Assembly (NCBI RefSeq): GCF_001907675.1
Contig: NZ_MPNT01000010.1
Location: forward strand, 62,001-126,000
DNA: 64,000 nt
Reading direction: 5' to 3'
DNA from: Mycobacterium paraffinicum
GTDB lineage: Bacteria; Actinomycetota; Actinomycetes; Mycobacteriales; Mycobacteriaceae
Shown: one piece after another, positions 26,204 to 37,675 of the stretch
Layout: each line of letters begins with the position of its first letter
Numbering within the stretch: the first letter of the stretch is position 1
Translations under genes and position numbers: made by a program
The notes under the pieces: generated by a model
The model's database searches: none
Told to the model about the DNA's origin: nothing
Seen by the model: only the letters and a program-made list of their open reading frames with translations

Positions 26204-27175
26204 ATGACGCAAACGAATCTGACGCGCCCGCAGGGCCTTACCCGAATCGATCCGGTGCTCCGGGAGGCCGCCACCGCACTGGGCGTCGTCGAATTCCGCA
26301 CCGAGACGCTGCCCGCCGAACGTGAGCACGCCAGCCGACTCGCCGCCGAGCGCGCCGCGGCAGTCGACACCGCCGATGTGGCCATCGAGACCCGCACCAT
26401 CGCCGGCCCGGGCGGCCACCAGCTCAATCTTCGTCTTTATCGAGGTCCCAACCTCGAGCGAGCCGAGACGGGATCACCCCTTGTCCTGTACGCCCACGGC
26501 GGAGCCTTTGTGACCGGAAACCTGGACACCGATCACGCGCCATGCGTCGAGCTGGCCAGACAAGGCGGTTGCCTGCTGATATCGGTCGACTATCGGCTCG
26601 CGCCGGAGCACCCGTGCCCGGCGGCGTTGGACGACGTCGAGGCCGGCTTCTACTACGCCATCCGGAATTGCGCCGAGCTGAACGTGGACGTCAACCGCAT
26701 CGCAGTGATGGGACGCGATGCGGGCGCGGCGCTGGTCGCGGGCCTGAGTCAGCGGATGTTCGATGACGAAGGCCCGCAGATCCTGGTGCAGATCCTGCAC
26801 CAGCCGATGCTCGACTCCGACGCCACCCAGTCGCGGCGCGAGTTCCAGCGCACCCCGGGTCTCAACGGGCCGGCGGTGAGCCGGGCATGGGGTCATTACC
26901 TCGGGCACGCCAGGGCCAACGGTCAACACGTGCCCGCGCACCGGGCGAACCTCGAGGGCCTGCCGCCCACATTCATCAGCTGTGCGGAGATCGATCCGTG
27001 CCGCGACGAGGCCGTCGATTACGCGAACAGGCTGTTGCATGCCTACGTGCACACCGAATTACATGTGATCGCAGCGGCATTCAACGGGTTCGACTCTTTG
27101 GTTCCCGATTGGGTTGTTTCTCAGGAGAACCGGGCCTTGCATGCGCGCTCGTTACGCCGTGTGTTCGCCATGTAG
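26204..27175 (+). CDS. hormone-sensitive-lipase-fold protein lacking catalytic Ser and His
   Basis: 323 residues from ATG 26204. The HSL/alpha-beta hydrolase fold is clear: HGG (residues 98-100), SVDYRLAPEHPCPAALDD, and the late CAEIDPCRDEA strand. The nucleophile motif GDSAG is replaced by G170-R-D172-A-G, and the catalytic HGFD position reads NGFD. Both changes remove the triad, so esterase activity is unlikely. The gene is otherwise intact. It could be a binding protein or a degenerating enzyme. It stands 144 bp from the amidohydrolases. Confidence 0.85.
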   Translation: MTQTNLTRPQGLTRIDPVLREAATALGVVEFRTETLPAEREHASRLAAERAAAVDTADVAIETRTIAGPGGHQLNLRLYRGPNLERAETGSPLVLYAHGGAFVTGNLDTDHAPCVELARQGGCLLISVDYRLAPEHPCPAALDDVEAGFYYAIRNCAELNVDVNRIAVMGRDAGAALVAGLSQRMFDDEGPQILVQILHQPMLDSDATQSRREFQRTPGLNGPAVSRAWGHYLGHARANGQHVPAHRANLEGLPPTFISCAEIDPCRDEAVDYANRLLHAYVHTELHVIAAAFNGFDSLVPDWVVSQENRALHARSLRRVFAM

Positions 27176-27197
27176 CGGTACGCTATCGAGGGGACTC

Positions 27198-27212
27198 CGG
27201 TAGCTCTTACCG
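27198..27212. promoter_or_regulatory. weak CGGTA-N5-TACCG palindrome
   Basis: A 15-nt inverted repeat 53 bp upstream of the acyl-CoA dehydrogenase start. Its plan, C-N-GTA-N5-TAC-N-G, is the same as the core of the site at 2254-2276, with 14 of 19 matches over the extended site. It could be a diverged member of that operator class or a separate site. Confidence 0.35.
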
Positions 27213-27264
27213 TAGTACTCGTTGCTACCATCGAGACGCCGGCAAATCCTCCACGAGAGGCAGC

Positions 27265-28403
27265 ATGACGACACTCGACTCTCCCGAAAAGACGCTGTTC
27301 ACCTCGACAACCCAAGCCTTCCTGGAAAAGGAAGCGCCGCTGCGCCGCGTGCGCGAGCTGCACGCCGCGGGGGAGGCCTTCGACCCGGCGTGGTGGCGGC
27401 GCGCCGCGGACCTCGGCTGGACGAGCTTGCTGGTCCCGGAGGAATTGGGCGGCGGCAGCGTTTCGGACAGCGGTTTGGCGGATCTGGCACTGGTTGCCGA
27501 ACAGCTCGGCAAGACGGTGGCGCCCGGACCCTTGTATCCGGTTAGCGTCGTGCTGGCCGCGCTCGTCGAGTGTGCGGACCGGCAGCCGCACATCGCCACC
27601 ATCGAGGCGTTGATGTCTGGCGAAGCCGTGGCCTCCTGGGCGGTTTCGGAGCCCGGTCGCGGATGGGCTCCGTTGGACCCGTCGGTGACGGCCACCCGCA
27701 CCGAATCCGGCTACCGGATCGACGGCACCAAGGACCGGGTCGAGGCGGGCGCGCAGAGCGCCGTGCTGCTGGTGGTGGCGCGCTGCGGTGACGACCTGCG
27801 CCAGTTTCTGGTGCCGACGGACGCGCCCGGTGTCACGATCGTGCCGCAGCAGTCCGTCGACATGGTCAAGCAATACGCCCGGGTGGTTTTCGACGGTGTG
27901 GTGGTCGAGCCGTCCGCTGCCGTCGGCACCGCCGCCGAGACCGCCGCGCTCGTCGACCGGCAGGCGCAGATCGCCCAGATCCTGCAGTGCGCCGAGGTGG
28001 TCGGCATCCTGCAGACGGTATTCGACCTGACAGTGCAATGGGCGCTGGATCGGCACACCTTCGGTCGCCCGTTGGCGTCCTACCAGGCCCTCAAGCACAA
28101 GTTCGCCGACATGAAGCTGTGGCTGGAGGCCTGCCGCGCCACCACGACCGCGGCGGTCGCCGATGTCGCGGCCAACTCGCCCGGGGCGGGACTGTCGGCC
28201 AGCATCGCCAAGTCCTACGTGGGTGAGATGGCCGGCCAAATCGTCCAGGCCTGCGTCCAGATGCACGGCGGCATCGGCGTCACCTGGGAACACGACCTGC
28301 ATCTCTACCTGCGCAGGGTCACGTTGTACCGCTCCATGTTCGGGACGCCGGAGGAACACAACCTGCGGGTGTACGAACACGAGAAGGCGGGCCGCTCGAA
28401 CCC

Positions 28404-28407
<4 letters not shown>
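27265..28407 (+). CDS. acyl-CoA dehydrogenase (FadE-type)
   Basis: 380 residues from ATG 27265 with GAGAGG upstream. The ACAD fold is recognisable by SWAVSEPGRGW in the middle domain, HTFGRPLASYQALKHKFADM and the C-terminal QMHGGIGVTWEHDLHLYLRR. It introduces an alpha-beta double bond into an acyl-CoA using FAD. The stop overlaps the start of a second ACAD (ATGA). Mycobacterial ACADs encoded as adjacent pairs often form alpha2beta2 heterotetramers acting on bulky substrates such as steroid side chains; that is inferred here. Confidence 0.92.
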
Positions 28408-31621
<3,214 letters not shown>

Positions 31622-31840
31622 CTACGGACCCTTTCTCGGACCGAGTCCCGCAAGCTGACCCAAAAGTGCTAAGCACCGCCAGACACAGACATCAAGAGTA
31701 GCAATGTCGGCTCCGTGCTCGGTGCAACGGTTTCCTAGCGTGGCGTGCGGCGATTCCGCGTCCCGGTCCGAAGCGGCAACTCCACCGGGCCGGCTCGCAC
31801 AGGATCGGTACGGGTGTTTCGAACGCCCCGGAACGAGTGG

Positions 31841-32377
31841 CTAGCTGTTGACGTGGTCGGCGCAGTCGACGCGGAGGTCGTTGGCGTGCATAGGCGTGTC
31901 GTAGAACTTGCAGTGGTAGCTTCGCGACTTCCCCGAGGTGGTCTCTAATTGCGCGCATGTGCTGCACGCGCGCACCACCGGAAGGAGTTGCGCCCCGTGC
32001 AGTTTTGCGATGACGACCAGCAGGCTGTCCAGCAACTGCTCGGCCTCGACGCGGTCCAGCTTGGATGTAGCGATCTCGGCGGGGGCGGTCCAGCGGGATA
32101 GTTCGGCCGCGGTCTTGCGGCCGGCTTGGGTGAGCGTCAGGTGGTGCCGGCGTCGGTCGTCCGGATCGAGGCTGCGCACGACCAAGCCTTTGCGGACGAG
32201 CGCGGCGACGGCATCACTGATGGTGGGGTCGGCGACGTTGAGTTCGCGAGCCAGGGCGGTGCTGCGCGCGGCGGGCGGCGGCCCAACGAAAAGCCAGATC
32301 AATACCCGCATCTGGGTGCTCGACAGATCGTGTGCTTCCGCTGCTCGCCTGGCCAGCACGTGCAGAGCATCCCCCAC
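31841..32377 (-). CDS. MarR-family regulator with C-terminal cysteine-rich tail
   Basis: 178 residues from GTG 32377. The winged helix covers about residues 20-85 ([20 protein letters not shown], then [13 protein letters not shown]). After a helical stretch come C138-x2-C141, H155-C156, H164 and C172 with H175, suggesting a zinc- or redox-binding appendix. The open frame continues about 30 codons upstream with MarR-like residues but no ATG, GTG or TTG, so the true start may be a rare codon. It follows the deleted carbonic anhydrase on the same strand. Confidence 0.8.
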   Translation of the reverse strand: MGDALHVLARRAAEAHDLSSTQMRVLIWLFVGPPPAARSTALARELNVADPTISDAVAALVRKGLVVRSLDPDDRRRHHLTLTQAGRKTAAELSRWTAPAEIATSKLDRVEAEQLLDSLLVVIAKLHGAQLLPVVRACSTCAQLETTSGKSRSYHCKFYDTPMHANDLRVDCADHVNS

Positions 32378-32436
32378 GCGGTCGAGGGCCGCGACGATTT
32401 TCGAGTCGAGACTGCGGTGGCGTGCTTCTCCGGGCT

Positions 32437-32652
32437 TCAGGGCGTGACCTCGTTCAGCTTGCCGATGGCCACCTCAAACACGAAGCCACGCAACGATTCA
32501 TGCTTGGTCACGTCCTCTTTCAGGCCGAGCCCGCGGTAGGCGTCGACGCATTCAACCACCGCGACATGCTCGCTTGGCGGCAGCGGCAGTTGTCCGGTGG
32601 ACCCGCGCGCGCAGGCACCGCTGTTGGCGAGGCACTCCTCGGTGACGCTCAC
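32437..32652 (-). pseudogene. beta-carbonic anhydrase remnant with large internal in-frame deletion
   Basis: A 71-codon ORF from GTG 32652. Its N-terminal part (SVTEECLANS, LPLPPSEHVAVVECVDA, YRGLGLKE) matches the start of mycobacterial beta-carbonic anhydrase (Rv1284 type), and its end ([20 protein letters not shown] then EVTP) matches the C-terminus. About 90 middle residues are absent, including the zinc-binding His-x-x-Cys pair; the Cys and Asp of the first motif remain but its Arg is Tyr. Activity is not expected. The junction is in frame, so a short product may still be made. Confidence 0.8.
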
Positions 32653-32850
32653 TCGGACGTTCTCCTGTCCGCTTGCTGTCGGCTGGTTGTTCGCGCTGGA
32701 TCGTATGCCCGGTGACTGGGCCGGATGAGTGATGTGAATCAGCCTGATTGTAAAGCTTAGGACTCCTCGACATGTGAGGGAGCATAGGTGCCGATCGCGT
32801 CAGCCACGCGGTCCAAGACGATTCACACGCAGCCACACCGAGGACGACAG

Positions 32851-34362
32851 ATGCCGAAACTCTCCCGCAGCGATTGGTATGACCTCGCCCGTGACACCAA
32901 CTGGACGTTCCGCTACGTCACCGAAGACGAGGTTTTCCCCGAAGAGCTTTCCGGGACGCACCGGGTCTCCTCCGAGGGCTGGCTCAAGTGGGACGAGCCG
33001 TACAAGATCGGCTACCGCGAATACGTCCACAACCAGGTGACCAAGGACACCACCACCTATTCGCTGAAGAACGCGATCGGGCGCTCGAAGCTGTTCGACA
33101 AACTCGACCCGGGCTGGAAATCGGTGATCGTCGCGCATTACGGCGCGATTACGATGCCCGAATACCTGGCGTCCATCGGCGAGGCCAGGATGGGGCGCTT
33201 CGGCCGCTCTGCCGCTTGGCGCAACACCGCGACGTTCGGCACCCTTGACGAGGTTCGCCACGGTCAGATCCAGGCGTTCTTTCCCTACGGCCTACTCGAC
33301 AAAGAGCCGCGAGGGGACTGGGCGCTCAAGGCTTTCCATACCAATGACTGGATCGTCCTCGCGGTGCGTTACCTGTTCGACGACATGTTCGTCGCCAACG
33401 ACGCGTTATCGATCGCTTTGCAGCTGACCTTCACGCTGGAGACCGGTTTCACCAACCTGCAGTTCCTCGGTATGGCCGCCGATGCCATCGACGTGGGTGA
33501 CTTGGAGTTCGGCGCATTGATCAGCTCGATTCAAACCGATGAGGCCCGCCATGCCCAACAAGGCGAGCCGACCATCAAGGTGCTCATCGACAACGGTGAG
33601 GCCGAGTGGGGACAGTTCCTCATCGACCACATGTTCTGGCGGTCGTGGCGAATCTTTGCACTGCTGACCGGTCTGTCGATGGACTACTACACCCCGCTGG
33701 AAAGCCGCCGGATGAGCTTCAAGGAGTTCATCGAGGACTGGGTGGTGAAACAGTTCACCGACCAATTCCGCGACTACGGACTCGAATTCCCTTGGTATTG
33801 GGATGAGTTCATCAACGAGTTGACGTGGTATCACCACGCCATCCACCTCGGCGTGTGGTACTACCGGCCGACGGTGTGGTGGAACCCGGACGCCGGGGTA
33901 TCTGAGGCCGAGCGGCTCTGGCTGGAAGAGAAGTACCCCGGCTGGAACCGTGACTTCGGCAAACTCTGGGACGTCATCACCGACAATGTTCGCAACGGCG
34001 ATATCGCGGCGACCCTGCCCGAGACGCTTCCGATCACTTGCAATCTGTGCCAGCTGCCGATCGTTCGCGCCGCCGGGGTGATCGTCGGAGCCCACACCGA
34101 TCCAGCGCCGCTCACGCATGTGCACAACGGCCGCAAATACCTGTTCTGCTCCGAGCCGTGCCGGTGGATCTTCACCCAGCGGCCCGACCGATTCGCCGGA
34201 CACCAGTCGCTGATCGACCGCGTGCTCTCCGGCGAGATCAGCCCGCCCGATCTGGGCACGGTGCTGCGGTACTTCGGTCTGTCGGCCGATGAGCAGGGCC
34301 AAGACGCCGACGGATACAGCTGGGCGGCGCTGAACGGATCAACCAACGGATCGAAGGGCTGA
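32851..34362 (+). CDS. diiron monooxygenase hydroxylase alpha subunit (TmoA-like)
   Basis: 503 residues from ATG 32851. The carboxylate-bridged diiron ligands fall at E104, E134, H137, E197, E231 and H234, the same numbering as toluene-4-monooxygenase TmoA; T201 is also conserved. Active-site positions 100 (Ile) and 107 (Ala) match, while 103 is Pro in place of Gly. The C-terminal YHS-like CNLCQLP and FCSEPCRWIF pairs are typical. It hydroxylates or epoxidises an aromatic or alkene. First gene of an A-B-C-D-E operon lacking the reductase gene. Confidence 0.93.
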   Translation: MPKLSRSDWYDLARDTNWTFRYVTEDEVFPEELSGTHRVSSEGWLKWDEPYKIGYREYVHNQVTKDTTTYSLKNAIGRSKLFDKLDPGWKSVIVAHYGAITMPEYLASIGEARMGRFGRSAAWRNTATFGTLDEVRHGQIQAFFPYGLLDKEPRGDWALKAFHTNDWIVLAVRYLFDDMFVANDALSIALQLTFTLETGFTNLQFLGMAADAIDVGDLEFGALISSIQTDEARHAQQGEPTIKVLIDNGEAEWGQFLIDHMFWRSWRIFALLTGLSMDYYTPLESRRMSFKEFIEDWVVKQFTDQFRDYGLEFPWYWDEFINELTWYHHAIHLGVWYYRPTVWWNPDAGVSEAERLWLEEKYPGWNRDFGKLWDVITDNVRNGDIAATLPETLPITCNLCQLPIVRAAGVIVGAHTDPAPLTHVHNGRKYLFCSEPCRWIFTQRPDRFAGHQSLIDRVLSGEISPPDLGTVLRYFGLSADEQGQDADGYSWAALNGSTNGSKG

Positions 34363-34367
34363 AGGCC

Positions 34368-34613
34368 ATGGCGCTGCTCCCGCTGACTGCCTTGTTTGAC
34401 GGCGACGTTCTCGAACTGTTGATCCCTGTCGACGACACCGACACCGTCGATGCCGTCGGCGCGGCGATCGCACACCATGTCGTCGGGCACCGGGTGGCCC
34501 GCCGTGACGCTCCGATCCGGTTGCGGCACAACGGGATTATTCTGGACCCGCAGGCGGTCATCGGCGCGTCCGGGGTCGGCCCACTCGACCACGTCGAGGC
34601 CTTCTATGACTAG
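34368..34613 (+). CDS. diiron monooxygenase gamma subunit (TmoB-like)
   Basis: 81 residues from ATG 34368, 5 bp after the alpha subunit stop. Small ubiquitin-like-fold subunit; the pattern LTALFDGDVLELLIPVDD and the closing DHVEAFYD fit the TmoB family (about 84 residues). It binds the alpha subunit in the hydroxylase complex. Assigned mainly from operon position and size, with weak sequence motifs. Its stop overlaps the start of the Rieske ferredoxin gene by 8 bp. Confidence 0.85.
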   Translation: MALLPLTALFDGDVLELLIPVDDTDTVDAVGAAIAHHVVGHRVARRDAPIRLRHNGIILDPQAVIGASGVGPLDHVEAFYD

Positions 34614-34941
34614 CGCCCCGACCTGGATTCCCGTCGCCACCGTCGACGACCTGTGGGAGGGTGAGATCGCAGAGTTTTTCGTCGGTGATCGGCCGATCCT
34701 GCTTGCGCACTTACGCAGCGGACAGATCCGTGCCTTCGATGGCTTGTGCCCGCACGCGGGTTTCCCGCTGGCCGACGGCGACGTCGATGGCGACGTCCTG
34801 ACGTGTTCGGCGCACAACTGGGAATTCGACCTCTCGACGGGCGCCGGGATCAACCCCAACTCTTGCCGCCTGCGGAGTCACGCGGTGCGTCGCGAGGGCG
34901 ACCAAATCGTGGTGTCGCTCACCGAAGAATGGAGCCAATGA
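34606..34941 (+). CDS. Rieske ferredoxin component (TmoC-like)
   Basis: 111 residues from ATG 34606. The [2Fe-2S] ligands are C48-x-H50 (LCPHAG) and C67-x2-H70 (CSAHNWEF). Length and operon position equal TmoC of toluene-4-monooxygenase, which passes electrons from an NADH reductase to the diiron hydroxylase. The stop overlaps the effector gene start (ATGA). The gene lies inside the A-B-C-D-E array. Confidence 0.92.
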   Translation: MTSAPTWIPVATVDDLWEGEIAEFFVGDRPILLAHLRSGQIRAFDGLCPHAGFPLADGDVDGDVLTCSAHNWEFDLSTGAGINPNSCRLRSHAVRREGDQIVVSLTEEWSQ

Positions 34942-35252
34942 TGACCGCAGCAGCCGAGCAGGCCAAGCTGGTAGGTCCCATCGTGCGGGGCTTCGATCCC
35001 GAGATCGTGTCGGCCCTCAGCGAGGCCATCGAGATCGACAATCCCGGCGCCGCGATCACCGTCGAAGACCACGCCGGCTATGTGCGCATTCACGCACCTC
35101 GATTTCTGCGCGTCACGCGAGCCAGCTTGGAAACCGCTGCGGGGCAATCCTTCCCGCTCGCGGCGCTTGAGCCGGCCCTCGCGGGTTTCGCCGGCCGGAT
35201 TCGCTACGTCGGCGACGACGAACTGCACTGGTACCTGGACCGAGAGGATTAA
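34938..35252 (+). CDS. monooxygenase effector/coupling protein (TmoD-like)
   Basis: 104 residues from ATG 34938 (ATG 34941 is an alternative). The small cofactor-free effector of diiron monooxygenases binds the hydroxylase and tunes turnover and selectivity. Recognisable features are VGPIVRGFDPEIVSALSEAI and the middle IDNPGAAITVEDHAGYVRIH. Length matches TmoD. Its stop is 3 bp from the beta subunit start. Confidence 0.9.
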   Translation: MMTAAAEQAKLVGPIVRGFDPEIVSALSEAIEIDNPGAAITVEDHAGYVRIHAPRFLRVTRASLETAAGQSFPLAALEPALAGFAGRIRYVGDDELHWYLDRED

Positions 35253-35255
35253 CGA

Positions 35256-36245
35256 ATGACCACCGCGGCACCCCGGCCGCTCAAGACGTGGAGTATCGCC
35301 GGCGACAGCCGGCGCAAGCCGACCGAGTACGAGGCGGTCACCGGCCAGTTTCACTACCACTTCAACCGCAAGCCGGCCCCTTTCGACCTGGACCCCGACA
35401 GCGCGATCAACCGCTGGTACCTCAAACATCGCGAAGGTTCACCGCTGCAAGCCGAAAGCTGGGAAGGCTTTCGCGATCCGGCCGCACTGAACTACCGTCG
35501 CTACATCGCGCTGCAACACGACCGCGAGGTCTATGCCGAGGGAGTCGTCGACCACTACGAGGCACTCGACCACGACACCAATCTTGGCTTCGAATGGGTC
35601 GAGACGCTCAACCGCATCTACGTGCCCGCCCGCTACCTGTTTCACGTTCTGCAGATCACCAGCCTCTACGTCGGCCAACTGGCGCCCAGCGCCTACGTCA
35701 CCAACGCGGCGTTCTTCCAAGCCGCCGACGAATTGCGGGCTTTGCAATGGACCGCGTACCGAGCCAAATCGTTGTCGCTTGCCCACGGCGCGCACCTGGC
35801 CAACACCGAAGCGACGCGGCGGATTTGGGAGACCGACTCGGTGTGGCAGCCCGCCCGCGAAAACCTCGAACGCCTCTTGCTGGCTTACGACTGGGGTGAG
35901 GCGTTCACCGCGCTCAACCTGGTGGTCAAGCCGGCACTCGACGCGCTGTTCAAGGAAGCGTTCGTCGATCTCGCCAACGACCATGGCGACGGCCTGACCG
36001 CCGCCCTGCTGCAGGACTCGCGCGTCGATACCACCCGCAGCCGAGCCTGGAGCGCGGCCCTGGCCCGCTACGCGATCGCCGCCAATCCCGGCAACCGCGC
36101 AATCATCGACGGTTGGGCGGCAACGTGGCGGCCACTGGTGGACCGCGCCGTCGACGGCCTGACCGAGGCCTTCGCTGACCCCGCGGCGGCCCGTCGGCGC
36201 GTCGCCGACTCGGTTGCCGCATTCACCGCGCAATGGGCGGACTAA
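35256..36245 (+). CDS. diiron monooxygenase hydroxylase beta subunit (TmoE-like)
   Basis: 329 residues from ATG 35256. A non-metal-binding ferritin-like helical subunit; RPLKTWS at the N-terminus, SWEGFRDPAALNYRRYIALQ and the following helices are typical of TmoE (about 327 residues). It forms the structural core of the (alpha beta gamma)2 hydroxylase. It is the last gene of the operon: the expected TmoF-type NADH reductase is not next to it or anywhere else in the window. Confidence 0.92.
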   Translation: MTTAAPRPLKTWSIAGDSRRKPTEYEAVTGQFHYHFNRKPAPFDLDPDSAINRWYLKHREGSPLQAESWEGFRDPAALNYRRYIALQHDREVYAEGVVDHYEALDHDTNLGFEWVETLNRIYVPARYLFHVLQITSLYVGQLAPSAYVTNAAFFQAADELRALQWTAYRAKSLSLAHGAHLANTEATRRIWETDSVWQPARENLERLLLAYDWGEAFTALNLVVKPALDALFKEAFVDLANDHGDGLTAALLQDSRVDTTRSRAWSAALARYAIAANPGNRAIIDGWAATWRPLVDRAVDGLTEAFADPAAARRRVADSVAAFTAQWAD

Positions 36246-36349
36246 GGGCTATCCGCCAGCCGCACGAGGGAGCCCTACCCGCGCGACGGTTCGTCGACGG
36301 CCGCATCGGCGAAGCAACCGCAAGCGCTGCAGGCTGACTCGCTGACCGG

Positions 36350-37555
36350 TCAGGCCGAGACGGGCTTCTTCGCCGGCGCGGACACCTTCATGAGTTTCAT
36401 CAGGTTGCCGCCCATGATCTTGGCGACGTCCGCCTCGTCGAAGTCGGTCAGCTCGTCAACGAAGGAAATGGGGTCCTTCAGGCCCTCGGGGTGCGGCCAG
36501 TCGGAGCCGAACAACACCCGGTCGGTACCCACCATCTTGACGATCTCGGTGAACCGGTCCTCCCAGAAGGGGGTGATGTAGACGCAGCGCTTGAACGCCT
36601 CGATCGGGTCCTCGCTGAACGACTGCGGCATTTTCTTGTAGACGCCCTTGAGGCCCCGGAACAGATCCGGCACCCAGTCGGCGCCGTTCTCGATGGACAG
36701 GATCCGCAGCTCGGGGTTGCGGGACAGCGCGCCGTGGCATACCAGGGCGCCCATCGCGTCCAGGATCGGCCGGTGGCCCATCACGAAGCTGCGGAACGGG
36801 GTCGGCTTGAACGGCAGGAACTCGTCGCCGGGTTCCCACACGTTCGCGAACTCCGAATAGCCGCTGTCCGAGGCGTGCATCGACACGGGGAGCTCGGCCT
36901 TGATGCAGGCCTGCCAGAACGGGTCGAACTCTTCGAGGCCGAACGACCGGCTGCCCTTGTAGCCGGGCACCGGCGCCGGGCGCACCAGGACCGTGCGTGC
37001 ACCGCGCTCCAGGCACCATTCGAGTTCTTCGAGGGCCCGTTCGACGATGGGCAACGTGATCACCGGGGTGGCGAAGATGCGGTCCTGATAGTTGAACGAC
37101 CACTGTTCGTACATCCACTGGTTTAGCGCGTGGATGACGTCGTGGGTCATCTCCGGGTCGTCCTTCATGCGCTCCTCGACCAGGCTGGCCAGGGTCGGGA
37201 ACATCAGGGCGTAGTCGATGCCGAGCTCGTCCATGACCTCGAGCCGCGCGCCCGGTTCACGGAAGGCGGGGATGGCCTTCATCGGCTCGCCGAGGATCTC
37301 GCGGTAGGTCTTGCCCTGCGCGCCGTTGCGGAAGTAGTCCTCCTGCGCGCCGGGGCGCGCCACCACCTCGAACGTCGGGTTGGGGATGTATTCGCTGATG
37401 TGGCCGCGCACCACGATCTTGGTGCGACCGCGTACCTGGACGTAGTCGATGACGCGCTTGCGATTTTCCGGCAGGAACTTGGTCAGCGCTTCCTGCGGCT
37501 CGTACATGTGGTTGTCCGCGTCGAACACGGGGAAGGAAAGTTCGCGAGACGGCAT
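36350..37555 (-). CDS. amidohydrolase-2-family protein
   Basis: 401 residues from ATG 37555 with GGAGA upstream. Metal site D-A-D-N-H near residue 14, LPVSMHASDSGY in the barrel, LRILSIENGADW, and C-terminal VLFGSDWPHPEG with the conserved Asp. These features fit the large mycobacterial group of ACMSD-like metal hydrolases/decarboxylases. The gene is 121 bp downstream of a TetR-hotdog regulator, and a near-perfect 31-bp palindrome lies 32 bp before its start, so it is probably the regulator's target. Confidence 0.92.
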   Translation of the reverse strand: MPSRELSFPVFDADNHMYEPQEALTKFLPENRKRVIDYVQVRGRTKIVVRGHISEYIPNPTFEVVARPGAQEDYFRNGAQGKTYREILGEPMKAIPAFREPGARLEVMDELGIDYALMFPTLASLVEERMKDDPEMTHDVIHALNQWMYEQWSFNYQDRIFATPVITLPIVERALEELEWCLERGARTVLVRPAPVPGYKGSRSFGLEEFDPFWQACIKAELPVSMHASDSGYSEFANVWEPGDEFLPFKPTPFRSFVMGHRPILDAMGALVCHGALSRNPELRILSIENGADWVPDLFRGLKGVYKKMPQSFSEDPIEAFKRCVYITPFWEDRFTEIVKMVGTDRVLFGSDWPHPEGLKDPISFVDELTDFDEADVAKIMGGNLMKLMKVSAPAKKPVSA

Positions 37556-37586
37556 GGCGATCTCCTCGGGACAAATCTCGGGTTCT

Positions 37587-37617
37587 CAGTAGGTGGTAAT
37601 GACGTTACCACCTACTG
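37587..37617. promoter_or_regulatory. 31-bp inverted repeat, strong operator candidate
   Basis: Arms CAGTAGGTGGTAA (37587-37599) and TTACCACCTACTG (37605-37617) are perfectly complementary over 13 bp, with a 5-nt centre TGACG. It lies between the amidohydrolase start (37555) and the end of the TetR-hotdog gene. Length and symmetry are typical of high-affinity TetR operators. Confidence 0.8.
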
Positions 37618-37675
37618 CTCGCCGCGTGTAGCGCTGCCAGCGGCCCGGTCGTCACACTGGCCTTACGCTCGGCGC

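Noticed and set aside
27182..27204. GCTAT..GTAGC resemblance to the 20-nt motif upstream of the FadE pair
   Set aside because: Spacer is 13 nt and the A/T-rich core is missing, so it was not counted as a sixth site.
36245..36276. AGGGCT/AGCCCT hairpin after the monooxygenase operon
   Set aside because: Only 6-bp arms with a 20-nt loop and no T-run; too weak to call a terminator.
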